A DNA stretch of 64,000 nt from contig MNCI01017890.1 in the NCBI GenBank assembly GCA_015680685.1, positions 456,794 through 520,793 of the forward strand, written 5' to 3'. The stretch's first letter is position 1. Each line of letters opens with the position of its first letter. This document shows, piece after piece, positions 1 through 10,984 of this stretch. The position numbers and the translations under genes are program-made. Source of the stretch: Gnetum montanum. Its lineage: Eukaryota; Streptophyta; Gnetopsida; Gnetales; Gnetaceae. The notes under the pieces are model-generated. The model was not told where the DNA came from. It saw only the letters and a program-made list of their open reading frames with translations, and did not search any database.

Positions 1-305
1 CAAACCATGGATTTTCCATGTTTTCAGCACTATCCGATTGCAAGACCCTCCTGAAGGAATCAGGGAGTCGTTGTCGGTAATGACTAAAAATATGGTGGCG
101 CCTCAAACGCGGGGTCAAGATAGCATAGGTGAAGTGCTCCCCTCCTAGACTGGCGATGTGTCAAGGGGGAAGTGCTTGGTGGCCAAAATAGTGAATTCAT
201 CGGTGCCATGGAAGAAGCCCCGTTTGTCCAAGGAATCTATCAAGCTAGCGAGTGGTGTGGGGAAGAAGATGTAGGTCAGATTTCAGAGGAGTAATCCTCC
301 ATCCG

Positions 306-422
306 GTAAGTAGAAAAGTGTGTTAATGTTCATGGTTATGTTGTGTAAAAATGTTGTTGCATAGCGTAATATTTGTTGAGCAGGAATGAAATCTTGTGTT
401 AACTAACTATGTCGTGTGACAG
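306..422 (+). other. Intron in copy A gene
   Basis: GTAAGT donor at 306 after ATCCG and an AG acceptor at 421-422 preceded by GTGTGAC. It sits where copy B has its 9446-9579 intron, judged by the matching flanks (a basic segment before, an acidic Glu-rich segment after). The interior is T-rich. Confidence 0.55.
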
Positions 423-608
423 TGAAGGAGAAGGTTGTGGAGTGATTGACCCCTGAAACAGGGGCTATGGTTTTGCTGCATGAGGAAGGGGCCCCGACCT
501 TGAAGGAAGAGGCCCCAATCAATAAGGCAAGTGGTGCACAGGCCCTGGTGTATGAAAAGGAGGTAGCAGTGGAGGATGACGAAGTGCTTTTGGATTGGAT
601 GGAAAAAG

Positions 609-692
609 GTAAGTGATTTGTCACTCAGTGAGGTTAAGTTTTACGTCGTAATCTTAGTTATGTCTTTATATGAAATTTTTTCTGTGTAACAG
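609..692 (+). other. Intron in copy A gene
   Basis: Donor GTAAGTG at 609 after GGAAAAAG and acceptor TGTGTAACAG ending at 692, with a T-rich tract before it. Copy B has an intron at the equivalent place (9909-9980) with a near-identical acceptor, TGTAACAG. Confidence 0.65.
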
Positions 693-822
693 ATGACCAG
701 GGTGTACACTTGTCAACAGTAGCAACTTGATCCTGGGGCGAATTTCCTGATAAATTCACCTTTATGGAGGGCGTTGTCCAAGATATGATCGATTTCTTAG
801 AGCGAATTGATCCTAAAGCCGG

Positions 823-905
823 TACATTACAAACATTACGTAGAGGTTATTCTATCATTGTATTACACTACCTAATTATTCCTAACTATCGTTTTATGTT
901 ATTAG
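823..905 (+). other. Probable decayed intron in copy A gene
   Basis: Copy B has a clear GTAAGT intron (10116-10217) at this place. In A the donor has become GTACAT and the acceptor is TTATTAG at 899-905. The exon resumes with a block containing LKWD in both copies. The interval happens to stay open in frame, so a conceptual translation reads through it. Confidence 0.45.
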
Positions 906-1723
906 GCACTCGCCTCAAATGGGATCTGTTAGAGCCTATCGATTTAGATGCAACTAAACCCCCATCGGAAGCGATCATTGTGCCATGCAACATTTACAAT
1001 GAAATGCGTAAATGTGCTATATGCTTAACTCGCTCCTTATGAGAATGTCAAAATGTGAATGAATACCTTTGGAAGAGACTGCAAAGGTTAAAGAAGGAGA
1101 AGGTGGCTCTAAGCAATGAAGTGGGGGATTTGAGGTTATGGAATGAATTTCTGCAAGCTTAGGGGATGGGCAACGAGGACTGGCAGATAGCTATTATTAA
1201 CTATGCTCGTTATTGGATGGTCATCAAGAACAGTGTCTAGACCAACCGTGAACTGGTCGAGCAGCGGATGCAAATGGATCTCCTGGCTCAGAAAAATCAA
1301 GACTAGAAGGAGTTTAGCACGAGTGTCCAAAAATGGGGGTAGACATAGAAAGAACATAAACATGTCTATAAATGGGAAAGCGCTACCTATCGTCAATGTT
1401 ACAGGTATTCTACTGTTGAGACTCAGTCCCTTCGGCTATTCCTCGACGTCATTGGTGCTTTCAGGGCATTTGAGAAGTTCCAGGAGCAGGTGATGGTGAG
1501 TGCCTCTCCAGAAAGGAAAATGACTCTTTCTAGGGGTGAGAATACCATCCGTTCTTTCTTCCCCAAACCACCCCGATGGACTCCTATGGAGAAGGGGAAG
1601 GTCAAGGTCGGAGCTAATCTAGGGGATGGGGTTTGGTCTGAGCTTACCGAGGATCAAATTATGCAACATCTATGGGTTGGCCTAGAATAAATCCCTTTTG
1701 CTACCGATGTAGGACCGTCACAA

Positions 1724-1799
1724 GTAATTCATGTGTTATTGTGTGTGTCATACCTAGTTTTGATGATGATGTTAATATGTGTGTCATGTCTGATCGTAG
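1724..1799 (+). other. Intron in copy A gene, before the acidic tail
   Basis: GTAATT donor at 1724 and CGTAG acceptor ending at 1799, 76 bp. The position matches the 10904-10984 intron of copy B: it follows the block ending IPFATDVGPSQ in A (IPLETYAGSPQ in B) and precedes the acidic C-terminal tail in both. Confidence 0.6.
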
Positions 1800-2057
1800 G
1801 AACGACCTAAGGAGAATCCTCAGCAGGGTGAAGTTAACGAAGGTGGCGGTCCTTATGAAGAGGATTTACAGGAAACAGAGTGTGGTAAAGATGGTCAATG
1901 CCATGGCAAGAAACCCCCTACTGAAGAGCCTCACAAAGAGGGTCATCCTCACGAAGAGGGCCCTCATGAAATGGGTGGTCCTTATGAGGATGATTTCCTT
2001 GAAGTAGAGGTTGAGCTGGGAGATATGGGAGACAGTGGTGACAAGGGAGATGCATAG

Positions 2058-2574
2058 CATGGCTGCATTAGCCACGATTTTTTATTTTGGTGGAATGGTA
2101 CGAGAGACAAAATTTTTCTTTTAACATATTTGATGTAAATTTTATCGAGTTTGATATTTTTTTGTTGTTTTCTTTTTATGTAAAGCGTAAATGGGATTGT
2201 GGGTTTTGGTGTTATGGTGAGTTATAATTAGTTTAAACGTGTAGCATCAATGAAGTTACTAGTTTAAAGCCGTTGCGTGCCACTAGATAATTTAAGTGTA
2301 AAACATAAATGAAATTGTTAGTTTATGGCCATTTTGGGCCTTTGATTAGTTTGAGCGTAAACTACAATTGAAATAGGTAGTTTAAGGCCATTGCAGGCCG
2401 CGATTAGTTTTAGGCCATTTCAGGCCTTCACTAATTTTAGGCCATTTCAGGCCATGGCTATAGTAACAATGGATAAAGAAAGAGTGTGAACTGCATAACA
2501 AGAATCATCATGAACTGATACAACCTATCACGCTAATGTGTTTGTTCACTAGCTCTATAGTTGTTTCCTAATTG
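2058..2574. other. Spacer between the convergent reading frames of unit A
   Basis: No coding frame seen. T-rich just after the plus-strand stop, as expected of a 3' flank, then the GGCC-N6-GGCC motif group. It corresponds to 11120-11590 in copy B. Confidence 0.5.
2327..2453. repeat. Four GGCC-N6-GGCC motifs, unit A
   Basis: GGCC, six bases, GGCC occurs at 2327, 2386, 2413 and 2440. The last three are exactly 27 bp apart and the commonest spacer is ATTTCA. A fifth, degraded relative may lie at about 2267. The same motif appears four times at the equivalent place in unit B. Confidence 0.8.
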
Positions 2575-5500
2575 CTTTTATTTTTGGTGACGCATAAGGA
2601 TGGGGAGATATATGACCTTGTTCCTTCACACCACAGTCTTCCCCTTGGAATGGTAATTCAGCCTAGATTAGGCTATCATCAGCCATTGTCTTGGCCTGTT
2701 CAAATGTTTGGACAAGTGATTGGTCTTCGGGAATTTCGATTTCTGAACCTTGCTCCATCTCTATGTTATTGATAGCCTAAGGGATTATTTCATCACCATG
2801 CATGACCACTTCCCCTCCTGCATAGGGTAAATGAATCTCCTGATGGATAGGTGATGAAAATGCCCTCAGTTGAGCTAACCAAGACCTCTTTAGGATCAAA
2901 TTGAAGCCAGGCATCTCTTCAACGATAATAAACATTGTGTCTGTGGGGAACTAATCCCCTACCACAAAGTTGATGTGCACTATCACTTTGAATTGCACTC
3001 GTGCCCCATTGAATGAATTTAGACACAATGTTGTAGTAGGACTAATCTGATTGATTAGGCCTAGTTTATCCACTATGGAATATGGGATAACGTTAGCGGC
3101 TACCCTATCATCTACATGTACTCTTCGGATTCGATGTTGGCCAACCCGGATGGTGATGAACATGGGCGCCATTATCACTTAACCCTTTTTAGGGTCATCC
3201 TTAATGGATTCTTCACAAAAGGTCAATAGGGTAGGCCTAGGTTTTTCAATGGCGAGAGGAAGCATGATGGAATGAATTGCTTCCTCGTCCACTGGTAGGC
3301 TCTCATTCATGGGTATGGACATTAGCATACAAACCATGGCTTCACGATGTTTCTGTGACATCATGAGTAAGTAATAAAGGCTCAATGTTGTATTTTTTTG
3401 TTTTAGAGCCTGTTTGACTTGTGTAAAGGCATCAAAGAGACCCCGCCCACAATCGGGCTGCTTTTCACCCTTTTCCTCTTCCATTCGCCCTAAGAGACGA
3501 ATTTCTCAGGGAGGAGTGACATTTGGTTGGGGGCTGTGTTTCCTTTGGCTAGGAGGAGATGGTTGGGTTTGTGTAACTTTGCCATTTTTAGCAAGTGGGG
3601 CCAAGGGTACAGAAGCAAGGGGTTTAGGTTTGGGAAACCCCAGCATAAGATGGTCCTTGGCCATATCAGTCATTATACCCTTTCCTCCTTTTTGTTAAGT
3701 TGAGATTGAGGGGTTGACTTGGAAATTTGCCCCTACACCGGAGGGGTGGTTGATGGTTTTGGCACCCTGATGACAAAGGGCACCTTGGGCATAGGCGCAG
3801 ACTAGGCCGTGGCTTTGCTGATAGTGGGCTATTGAACAGTGGTCTAAGATGGGGCTCGGAGGATAAAAGGTTGCCTTGGAGCACCACTTGTCGATGCTGA
3901 TGGACGTACTATTTGGGATAAGCAAGGAGGCGTTCACAACCCGAAAGGCTGCTTCGGCTGTGCCTGATTATCGCCCTCTACTCCCACCACGTTGATGGTG
4001 TACCCTGCATCATTTGCATTCAACGGGTCTCAGTACAAATGCATGGCTTGGTTTTCTAGGCATGCTGGGCTACTGCTGTCTAAGATCAGGTCACCTTGAT
4101 CAATCAAACGTTGAATGTCATCCTTCAATGCCCAGCAGTAATCTGTGTCATGGCCGCACAATTAATGGTAGTCGTAAAATCAGTCTAGCCTAAAGTTCTT
4201 GGGAACTAGTGGTTCATTGGGTTGGGCCAAGGAGGGGTTCTTGAGTAACTCGCAATGGTGCCTGTGATGTTTCAGAGCCTCCTCGAACACCGCCTTATGT
4301 CAGATATGGCCGATTCCTAGTAATTGCTTTAGGAGCTTAGAGGGCTTTACAGGTAGGGTCACGTAATTTGAGCGATTCTTACACTCAAACTTAGGCCTCA
4401 GTTGTGGAGGTGCTTCAGGGGTAGAAGAAGTTTTATAATTAGCGTTGCTTGAGCTAGTTGTTAGCTCAGTAGGCTCAGTAGGTGTTTTCTTGTTGTTGTT
4501 GTTCTTCTTGGTCCCTTCAGCAACTGCCGCTACTGTCGTTGTTGTGGCTTTGCCTTTGTCCTTACCCTTGTTGTGGGAATTCTTGTAGACCACATATGCT
4601 AGATATTTGCTAGCCTCTGCCACATCTTGGATGCTCTTAATCTAAGCAAAGGCTTGGCTAAGAGAATAGGGAGTGAGGTAATACATCTTAGACTTGATAA
4701 AGTCATTAACTGCTCCCTTCAAGATTGCCAATAGATGGGCTTCCACGATGGGTTTGTGGATTTCATTCAAGGTAGAGCTTCACCACTGTATAAAATTTTG
4801 AACCGACTCGAGCGGGTCTTTCTTGACTCCCATGAGCTGGTCCAATGTGACCTCCAGCTTCAGATTGTATTTGAACAAGTCACAAACTAAGTTAACAGCT
4901 CTTCTAAAGTTGAAATGGAAGCATGTGGAAGTGCTCGATACCAGTCTAGATCTTTAACCGTTAAGGACATAGCAAATACATAGATTATAGTATGTGGCCA
5001 TTGTTGCAGTAATAAGGACTCTAACCTGAAAGTGACTAGGTGGGCATTGGGATCACCTTCCCCATTATATTTTGTAAAATGGGGAAGGGGCATCCCAAGT
5101 GCCAACGACAGGATAGGGACTACTGGACTAATGGGATCGTCATGGTAGAAATCCATGACTTGTACCATGTCAGAACCAGCAGCCTTGAGACAGTTGACCT
5201 CTTCAATAAGGGTGTGAATGAGTTGGAAGGCTTGGTCTAGACCTGTAGATGATGAGGTTGTTTGTGGAATGGTAGGAGGAGCCACACCGAATAGTGGAAT
5301 GGAGGCAATAGCTTGGCCGATGGTCGATGCTATTGGGATGGTCCCTGTAGGTAGTGCTGCTTGTGGCATCCACCATCTGGTGGTTGGTGTGGATGGGGCA
5401 GCCACTGTTGGCTATGCCATTGGATACACTGTTTGTGTAACTAGGGGCATAGGCAGCGATCCTGCAATGGGGTTTAGCACTCGCGGGATCTGGCTTTGAT

Positions 5501-6305
5501 GATGGAGGAAATGGGGCATTTACGCATGATGTGCAACGAGAGGAATGTTTGGAACCCACCATGCTATAATGACAGGCCCAGTCATGTGAGTAGGGATGAA
5601 GGTGGGTGTTGTAGGTAGTTTCGACGTAGGTATCGCATGCACATGTGGTGACATAGGCTCAGGTGCATGATGAGATGGATTAGGTAATTGCACCTACTGA
5701 GGAACAATTTGAGGTAGATCGTCGCCTAGAAAGATAGTCAAAGAGAGAAAATGTAGGTGAGGCAAGTGTTGGACACGATTAGTATTAGATAGAGTCAAGG
5801 GCATGGTAACCATGAACACCGGATTTACGCGGGACATCGTGGAGGGAGGGGGCATGGCGAAATCAGCATGTCCACCTCCTTGAGAGTGATAATCTAGATC
5901 TTCTTGCCCATCATGAAGTGTTTCATCACAGAACAACTCCTCTAGTTGTTCTGGCAATGTCTTAGCCATCAACACTTTATCTAGGATCCACTTTTGTTGA
6001 TCTGTCAAGGGTATAGTGGTGTTAGGTGAAGGAATAAATTCCTTCTTGTTACAGTACATGAACTCGTACTCTCGTTTTTCCTCGAATTCTTGTGGAGACA
6101 TGGGTAGGTTTGCTGCTAGTTTAGCACAGAGGAAATTGTAGTGTTCCCTACGCTGAGCATGTCCCTCAGGCTCCTTATTTTGTAGCCTAAGGAAGAGGCG
6201 TGGCCACACCGGACTAGTTGGCTACTCAACTATAGGAGGCGTAACTTGCATGGTCCAAGGGTTCTCAAGGTTGGTAGTGTCAATAGCAATAGTTGATGTA
6301 ATCAT
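2575..6305 (-). pseudogene. gag-pro: Ty3/gypsy-type gag-protease frame, copy A
   Basis: Read on the minus strand from ATG at 6305. An N-terminal region (AIDT, then EPEGHAQRREHY, from about 6209) leads to a Thr/Ala/Pro-rich segment. The gag core has FTKYNGEGDPNAHLVTF (about 5080) and YRALPHASISTLEELL (about 4900). The C-terminal gag part has LPVKPSKLLKQLLGIGHI (about 4330) and the knuckle-like CGHDTDYCWALKDDIQRLID (about 4130). A retropepsin follows at about 3180-2820 with VHVDDRVAANVIPYSIVDKL and FNLILKRSWLAQL. The catalytic Asp-Ser/Thr-Gly is Asp-Asp-Arg here, so the protease is dead. Several in-frame stops break the frame; at least one is TAG where copy B keeps CAG. Nothing resembling RT, RNase H or integrase follows before the convergent plus-strand gene. 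Confidence 0.8.
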
Positions 6306-6890
6306 TCTCTATGTGATTGGTAAATAATGACGATAAAGATAATGATCACAAGGGCAGAGGCAAATTAATGTAATGATCGGGGCATTCTATCTTGTAGGAT
6401 TCCAAAGGAGTCGTTGGAGCAACCGATCTGCATCACACAATCCCGTAAACAACCTCGGAGGTATTACGTTTACATTGATTGACGATGCGTACAGACAGCT
6501 TACAAGGCTACCCATAAAATACAGATCAAATATGAAGGCCCTCCTTCTAGCGCTAGAAAACTGTGATGACAGAAAACATCGGTTGCTAGAAATATCGAAC
6601 AAAAGTTCGTGTACATAGTTCTAACCCCAGATCCATGCGAGGACCGTGCTAGAGAAGAAACGAATCTAAGGTGCCTTGAACGATCTTGTCGATCAGATAG
6701 GGACTTACTTGATCAGTAAAAATTTTGTAATATTTGAATGACAAAATGATGATTCTTTATGAGAAGATGTAATATTGTTAACTTCAAAGGTAACTGAAAA
6801 ATTATGTAATCAATTAAAAATGATTTGTGAGATTCGTATAGGTAGGGAACAAGAGATCAGATTTAAAACGTAGATAATCCCAAGATCTAG
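6306..6890 (-). other. Leader upstream of gag, unit A
   Basis: No open frame of note. Contains one copy (about 6373-6480) of the unit that is tandemly repeated in the B leader (GTAGGATTC... ACCGATCTG... GTAAACAACC). A stretch at about 6640-6710 (GACCGTG... CTTGAACG... GATCAGA.AGGGACTTAC) matches the B leader at about 16420-16490. It therefore shows the unexpanded state of that leader. Confidence 0.55.
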
Positions 6891-7279
6891 GATTCAACTC
6901 ATGAATGAAATATATTAGATGCAATGATTACAGGTAGGCTTTGATTTAAGCGAAGCACGTGTCAACAACAAGAAAGCTATTCAGAGATGAAACAAGCAAA
7001 GGTTGATCTACCTTGTTCTAGTAGATCCAGGTACAAGGAGGTTGGACCCAAAGTAGAATATCCATCAAGCTACTATTTCTGACAAAAGGTTCTTGCCAAT
7101 TGTCCTTGATATTCTTGCAATTACTGATCTTCTTTGTTCCCTTGTCAACCCCTGCTAAAAGTTGGCAACGATTGCCAATGGAAGGAGAAAATCGCTCACA
7201 GAGAAAATCTGTCAATCTTAGGAGAATCTTGTTTCATTTTTTTTCTTTACTACCCCCTTTTGATTTTTGTCAACTGGAA

Positions 7280-7288
7280 TATTTATAG
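7280..7288 (-). promoter_or_regulatory. TATA box of the unit A LTR-like block
   Basis: CTATAAATA on the minus strand, pointing toward gag A. The equivalent block of unit B has the same nonamer, which supports a conserved promoter. Confidence 0.5.
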
Positions 7289-7660
7289 GATTAGGGTCAG
7301 GAGAAAAATGTGATTTAGATGATGCATGTCCTGAACCTACAGAATGCCGTTGACTTGATGTGTTTGTTGTTGAAGCTTGCGATGCCATGTTGTCTTGCAT
7401 TGTAAAGTGTAACACACTGTAACCCACTCTTGTAGGAACTTTGACAAAAAACTGCCCTTTGATTACACTACAATATGCTAGAGAGCATCTTGTGACGTAT
7501 GAGCTACTGATGTTTGAATTGTGGTTTATCGTTGCTTGCATTATGCTACATTATAGTAAATTACGCATCATAGCGTAATTCAACGTAAAATAGTGAAACT
7601 GCAAAAAGTTGCAGTGTTGCCACCATGTTTTCTTTGGTTCTGACCAACCTTTTCTAGGTT

Positions 7661-7692
7661 TATTACGTTACACTATGTAATATAGCGTAATA
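7661..7692. repeat. Imperfect palindrome with TACG.TA / TAGCGTA arms
   Basis: TATTACGTTA (7661-7670) pairs with TAGCGTAATA (7683-7692) at 9 of 10 positions. It is one of several related palindromes in this LTR-like block. Confidence 0.7.
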
Positions 7693-7825
7693 GACCTTTA
7701 GCCAAAAAGAAAACTTGCTAGAATGTGCAGCATGCTCCAGATCGTTACTTAAGCTTTGAGATTTTGCTGGGCCATCGAAGTCTCGAATTTTGCCATTTCT
7801 GTTGTTGCAATGAACTACCTTTTGA

Positions 7826-7867
7826 CATTATGCTGCGTAACGCAATGTTACGCTGTGGTGCATAATG
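7826..7867. repeat. Nested palindrome
   Basis: Outer arms CATTATGC (7826-7833) and GCATAATG (7860-7867) pair perfectly. Inner arms GCGTAAC (7835-7841) and GTTACGC (7847-7853) also pair perfectly, giving a two-tier stem. Confidence 0.75.
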
Positions 7868-7978
7868 TAGTGTAATATGCCAAAAGTTAAGATTTTCAAA
7901 ACATAAAAAACTTGCAAAGTTGAAGGCTTGCACCGTGCACCCATTACCTTCTTCTATCTTCTGAAATTTATTCATGCT

Positions 7979-7992
7979 ATGCTACGTAGCAT
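7979..7992. repeat. Perfect 14-bp palindrome
   Basis: ATGCTACGTAGCAT reads the same on both strands. A form of it with a three-base loop occurs in the unit B block at 18152-18170. Confidence 0.8.
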
Positions 7993-8127
7993 GGTAGGAT
8001 AGACCTTTAACTGAAAAGAGAACCTGCTATGCTTGTCGTGACTCCTTGCCTAAATTGCCAGATTTTGTTGAACTATTAAGGCTTTGAAATTTTCACAATG
8101 TTTCTGTAGGCGTGATTGGTCATTGTA

Positions 8128-8145
8128 GGGGGGAGGGGGGGGGGG
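8128..8145 (+). repeat. G-tract, G6-A-G11
   Basis: An 18-base run of G broken by one A, at the 5' edge of the copy B gene. It could form a G-quadruplex. It has the composition of a plus-strand polypurine tract, although the neighbouring element reads on the minus strand. Confidence 0.8.
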
Positions 8146-8313
8146 AATACCATTCCTACCTACGAATGCTCGCTACTTTCTATAGTCGATGTAGGGTGAA
8201 GGGTTGGCTGGACAAGGAGTGGAGAGAACCTTTCAAGCAGGTCACGCTCGAAGTAGTTTTGGCGGTTGAACTCCTGCTATTCCCATCACCGTATAGACCT
8301 GGTGGGTTAACAG

Positions 8314-8399
8314 GTAGGCACCACATGCTCAAGTGTTTTCATAGTTTTTTGCATTTTTTGCATTGTTATGCTAAGTACATTTTGTAAACATTGTTGCAG
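8314..8399 (+). other. Intron 1, copy B gene
   Basis: GTAGGC donor after TTAACAG and acceptor TTGTTGCAG ending at 8399, 86 bp, with a long T-rich interior. The downstream exon starts in a Lys-rich frame (VKKPHEVTVVTAKR). Copy A is cut off before this point. Confidence 0.55.
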
Positions 8400-9445
8400 G
8401 GGTGAAGAAGCCTCATGAGGTGACGGTGGTAACTGCCAAGAGGTAGGGGGAAACATCTACTTCAAATACAGTGAAGTAGCGGTAAGCCAGATCTGGTTAG
8501 AATGAGGGGCTCCAGACCCCTTGCTCATGAAAATCTAAATGGTTGGACTTATGGATTTGTTCATGGCTCCAAATTTGGGCATCTCCACTGCTGAGATGCT
8601 TTCCTTGGTCAACTCCTTCTTTGGGTAGGCGAGCCATTTTCATACGTATGTGCGAGGTGTGTGGGTGGTGATTGACATCAATGACTAGCTATTTGCGGAT
8701 TTGTTTGGTGTGCCTGCTGATGGTGCCGATGTCGTGTCTATGGGCAAGCAGAAGTTGACCCTTCAAAAGTAGCATATCAAGGAGTGGCTAAGGTTCACCA
8801 AGGAGTGAAAGCGGTTCCCTATGGAAAAGCTTAAGAAAGGTCCTGCCATGGGGATATACCTGATTTTTTGTTCCCATGCATTCCCTAAAATGCTCATCCA
8901 AGGGAAGGTCCTGGGGCTTGAGCAGGCTTGGATAATGTGGGAAGTCATGGAGGAGGGGGCCAGTTACAACTGGGCTGAATTCCTCTATAGTGGTTTGCAG
9001 GCTAAAATTTTGGAACTCCGTGAGCAAACAGAGTCCCGCTCTAACATACACTATGCCTTCTACATAGGCTATTTAAAGTGCTTCGTGGAGTTCCTGGTGG
9101 TCCAGGAGGATAGAGTCTGGTCTAAGCTAGATCGTGACCAGATTCCCAAGCCATGGATTCCACAGGTCCTTCAGATTATGCAAGCCTAGGATCCCCTGGA
9201 AATGGTTGGGAAGTCATTGTCTATAATGACTAAAGGTCTGGCAGTTCGTAGCACTCGTGGCCAAGATAGTGTAAGAGAGACGTCCCCTTTCATAATTGGT
9301 AACGTGATATAGGGTGAATGTCTCATGGCTGAGACTGTGCCTGTAGAGCTACGAAGGAAGAGACCTCCCCCAGCCAGGGAAAGCCCTCATGAAGAGGAGG
9401 GACGAAGACTGTGGTTCAAGTTGCAGTGAATGCAACCCCCCATTG

Positions 9446-9579
9446 GTAAGTGGTTTTATATAATGTTTAGTTTGCTATTGTCTGCTATTCTATGCTTCGT
9501 TAGACAGTGCATTGTAGCGTGGCATCTGTTTTGAGTTAACTTGTTTTGAATTGACGTATGTATGCCCTTTTGTTAGTAG
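9446..9579 (+). other. Intron 2, copy B gene
   Basis: GTAAGTGG donor at 9446 after CCATTG and acceptor TTAGTAG ending at 9579. The downstream exon is a GAA/GAC-rich acidic segment, as in copy A after 422. Confidence 0.55.
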
Positions 9580-9908
9580 AAGAAGAAGAAGACAAAGAAG
9601 AAGGTGATGAGGAAGTGTCGACCCTCAGGATGGGGGCGAAAAATGAAGATGTGAGGGCCCCAATTTTGGAGGAAAATGCTCCGATCAAGAATAATGGATC
9701 TCCTATCTCTAGGGTAAGGGCTCTTGTCATTAGGGAGCCTCTTTCTACCAATGAAGAGGTACCTCATCAAAATAAAAAAGACGTTGGTCTCCTGAAAGGA
9801 AAGGCACCAGTGCATGAGCTAGGGGTTTCACGGACTTGGTCGAGCCATCTATCGAGCCTACCACGATCGTCTTGCATCAGCAAGAAGAAAGACTACTGCT
9901 AGATGCTA

Positions 9909-9980
9909 GTGAGTTAGGCTTTGCATGTGCCTTATCATAGTCCATTTTGGCCATTGATGACATGCTTAATCATGTAACAG
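9909..9980 (+). other. Intron 3, copy B gene
   Basis: GTGAGT donor at 9909 and CATGTAACAG acceptor ending at 9980, 72 bp. It matches the 609-692 intron of copy A by position and acceptor. Confidence 0.55.
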
Positions 9981-10115
9981 GTGCTACTGCTAATGTCTTA
10001 GGACCTTCCCCGCCTTGTACGGAGTCATAGAATGAAGTCCCCAACAAGTTCATGTTTGTTCAGGGACTTGTCGATGACATGATCAAACACCTTCAGCAGG
10101 CAGACCCTCGTGCGG

Positions 10116-10217
10116 GTAAGTAGGAGTGTTAACTGTCCTTATGTTGGTATGCTAAAACTTTCGAGTTTTTTGATTATGTTATGCTAACGTGATTACTACG
10201 CTTTGTGCGCTGAATAG
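10116..10217 (+). other. Intron 4, copy B gene
   Basis: GTAAGTAGG donor at 10116 directly after the block ending ADPRAG, and acceptor CTGAATAG ending at 10217. The exon resumes eight bases before CTCAAGTGGGA, exactly as in copy A at 906. Confidence 0.6.
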
Positions 10218-10903
10218 CCTCTTAGCTCAAGTGGGACCCAACGTGACCTATGGAAGTTGGCACCGTGCCCACACTCTCACCTAACGTGACCGAGGTGTCT
10301 CATCCTACATTTGAAAAGGCTTACAAATGTGTCTTGTACTTGGTGTGCTCTCTATGGGAGTGTAGACGCACCAATGAGGACCTATGGAAACGGGTCTAAA
10401 GGGTCGAGCAGAGAGAGGCCGAACTGGTTGCCGAGGTGGAGAACCTCAGGTCGAGGATCAATTTCCTCATAAACTGTAACCCTGACCTTGTTGATTTGAA
10501 AAGGGCTGTAGACCCCCCCACCAAGTTTTGGACTGTCATTCATCAAAATGTTTAGTCCACCTGCAAGATAATTGAACAGTAGATGTAGATGGACTTGCTA
10601 GCCCAGAAGTACCAAGATATGAAGGACATCAGCGCTTTTGGGGCCTATGCCAAGTTTAAGAAGCAAGTGAGGGTCACAAAATCTCTTAACTTGAGAGTGA
10701 ACCTTCCTACAGGAGAGACCGCAATCACCTCCCTTTCCCCGGAACCTCTAAAGTGGACAACCTTGGAAAGGGAGAAAGTTGCCACTACAAATGCTGAGCC
10801 TAGTGACAGGCATTGGATGGCTATTTCGATAGAGGAGATTTGGCATTGCCTTAGGCTTGGTCTAGACTAGATACCCCTTGAGACTTATGCAGGCTCCCCT
10901 CAG

Positions 10904-10984
10904 GTTAGTTTCTTTAATGCTATGTCATAGTTAGTGTTTATTGCATTTGTTGCCCTAGCTAACTACTTCATTTTTGGGATACAG
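10904..10984 (+). other. Intron 5, copy B gene
   Basis: Donor CAG/GTTAGTTTC at 10904 and acceptor TTTTGGGATACAG ending at 10984, 81 bp. It precedes the acidic tail exon, as the 1724-1799 intron does in copy A. Confidence 0.65.

Larger units (their letters stand above)
1..2057 (+). pseudogene. Copy A of a plus-strand, intron-bearing gene carried by a gag-pro retroelement (5' end outside window)
   Basis: Seen: a broken coding frame that aligns along its length with the better copy at 8112-11119. Shared blocks in order are an acidic stretch, a segment with GVVQDMIDFLERIDPKAG (from 764), LKWD (about 920), a coiled-coil-like run after LWKR (about 1070), a block with MQMDLLAQK (about 1270), RWTPMEK (about 1580), and a Gly/Glu/Pro/His-rich acidic tail ending in TAG at 2055-2057. 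Three good GT-AG introns and one weaker one interrupt it. Stops in several blocks make it a pseudogene. It converges on the minus-strand gag-pro of the same unit. Known: Tat-lineage Ty3/gypsy elements often carry additional antisense ORFs, and some resemble the 'putative plant transposon protein' family. Assignment to that family is inference from general layout; the function is not recognised. Confidence 0.6.
6890..8110 (-). repeat. Candidate LTR block between unit A leader and unit B plus-strand gene
   Basis: Inference from position: this is where the 5' LTR of unit A (and the 3' LTR of B) should be. It has a minus-strand TATA box, then a palindrome-rich upstream region like that of the 17.6-18.8 kb block. 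I could not find paired termini, and the overall sequence is not clearly alignable to the other block, so the boundaries are approximate. Confidence 0.4.

Noticed and set aside
5040-5499. Plus-strand frames across gag of unit A (66 and 93 codons)
   Set aside because: Antisense shadows of the conserved gag core, which is recognisable on the minus strand.
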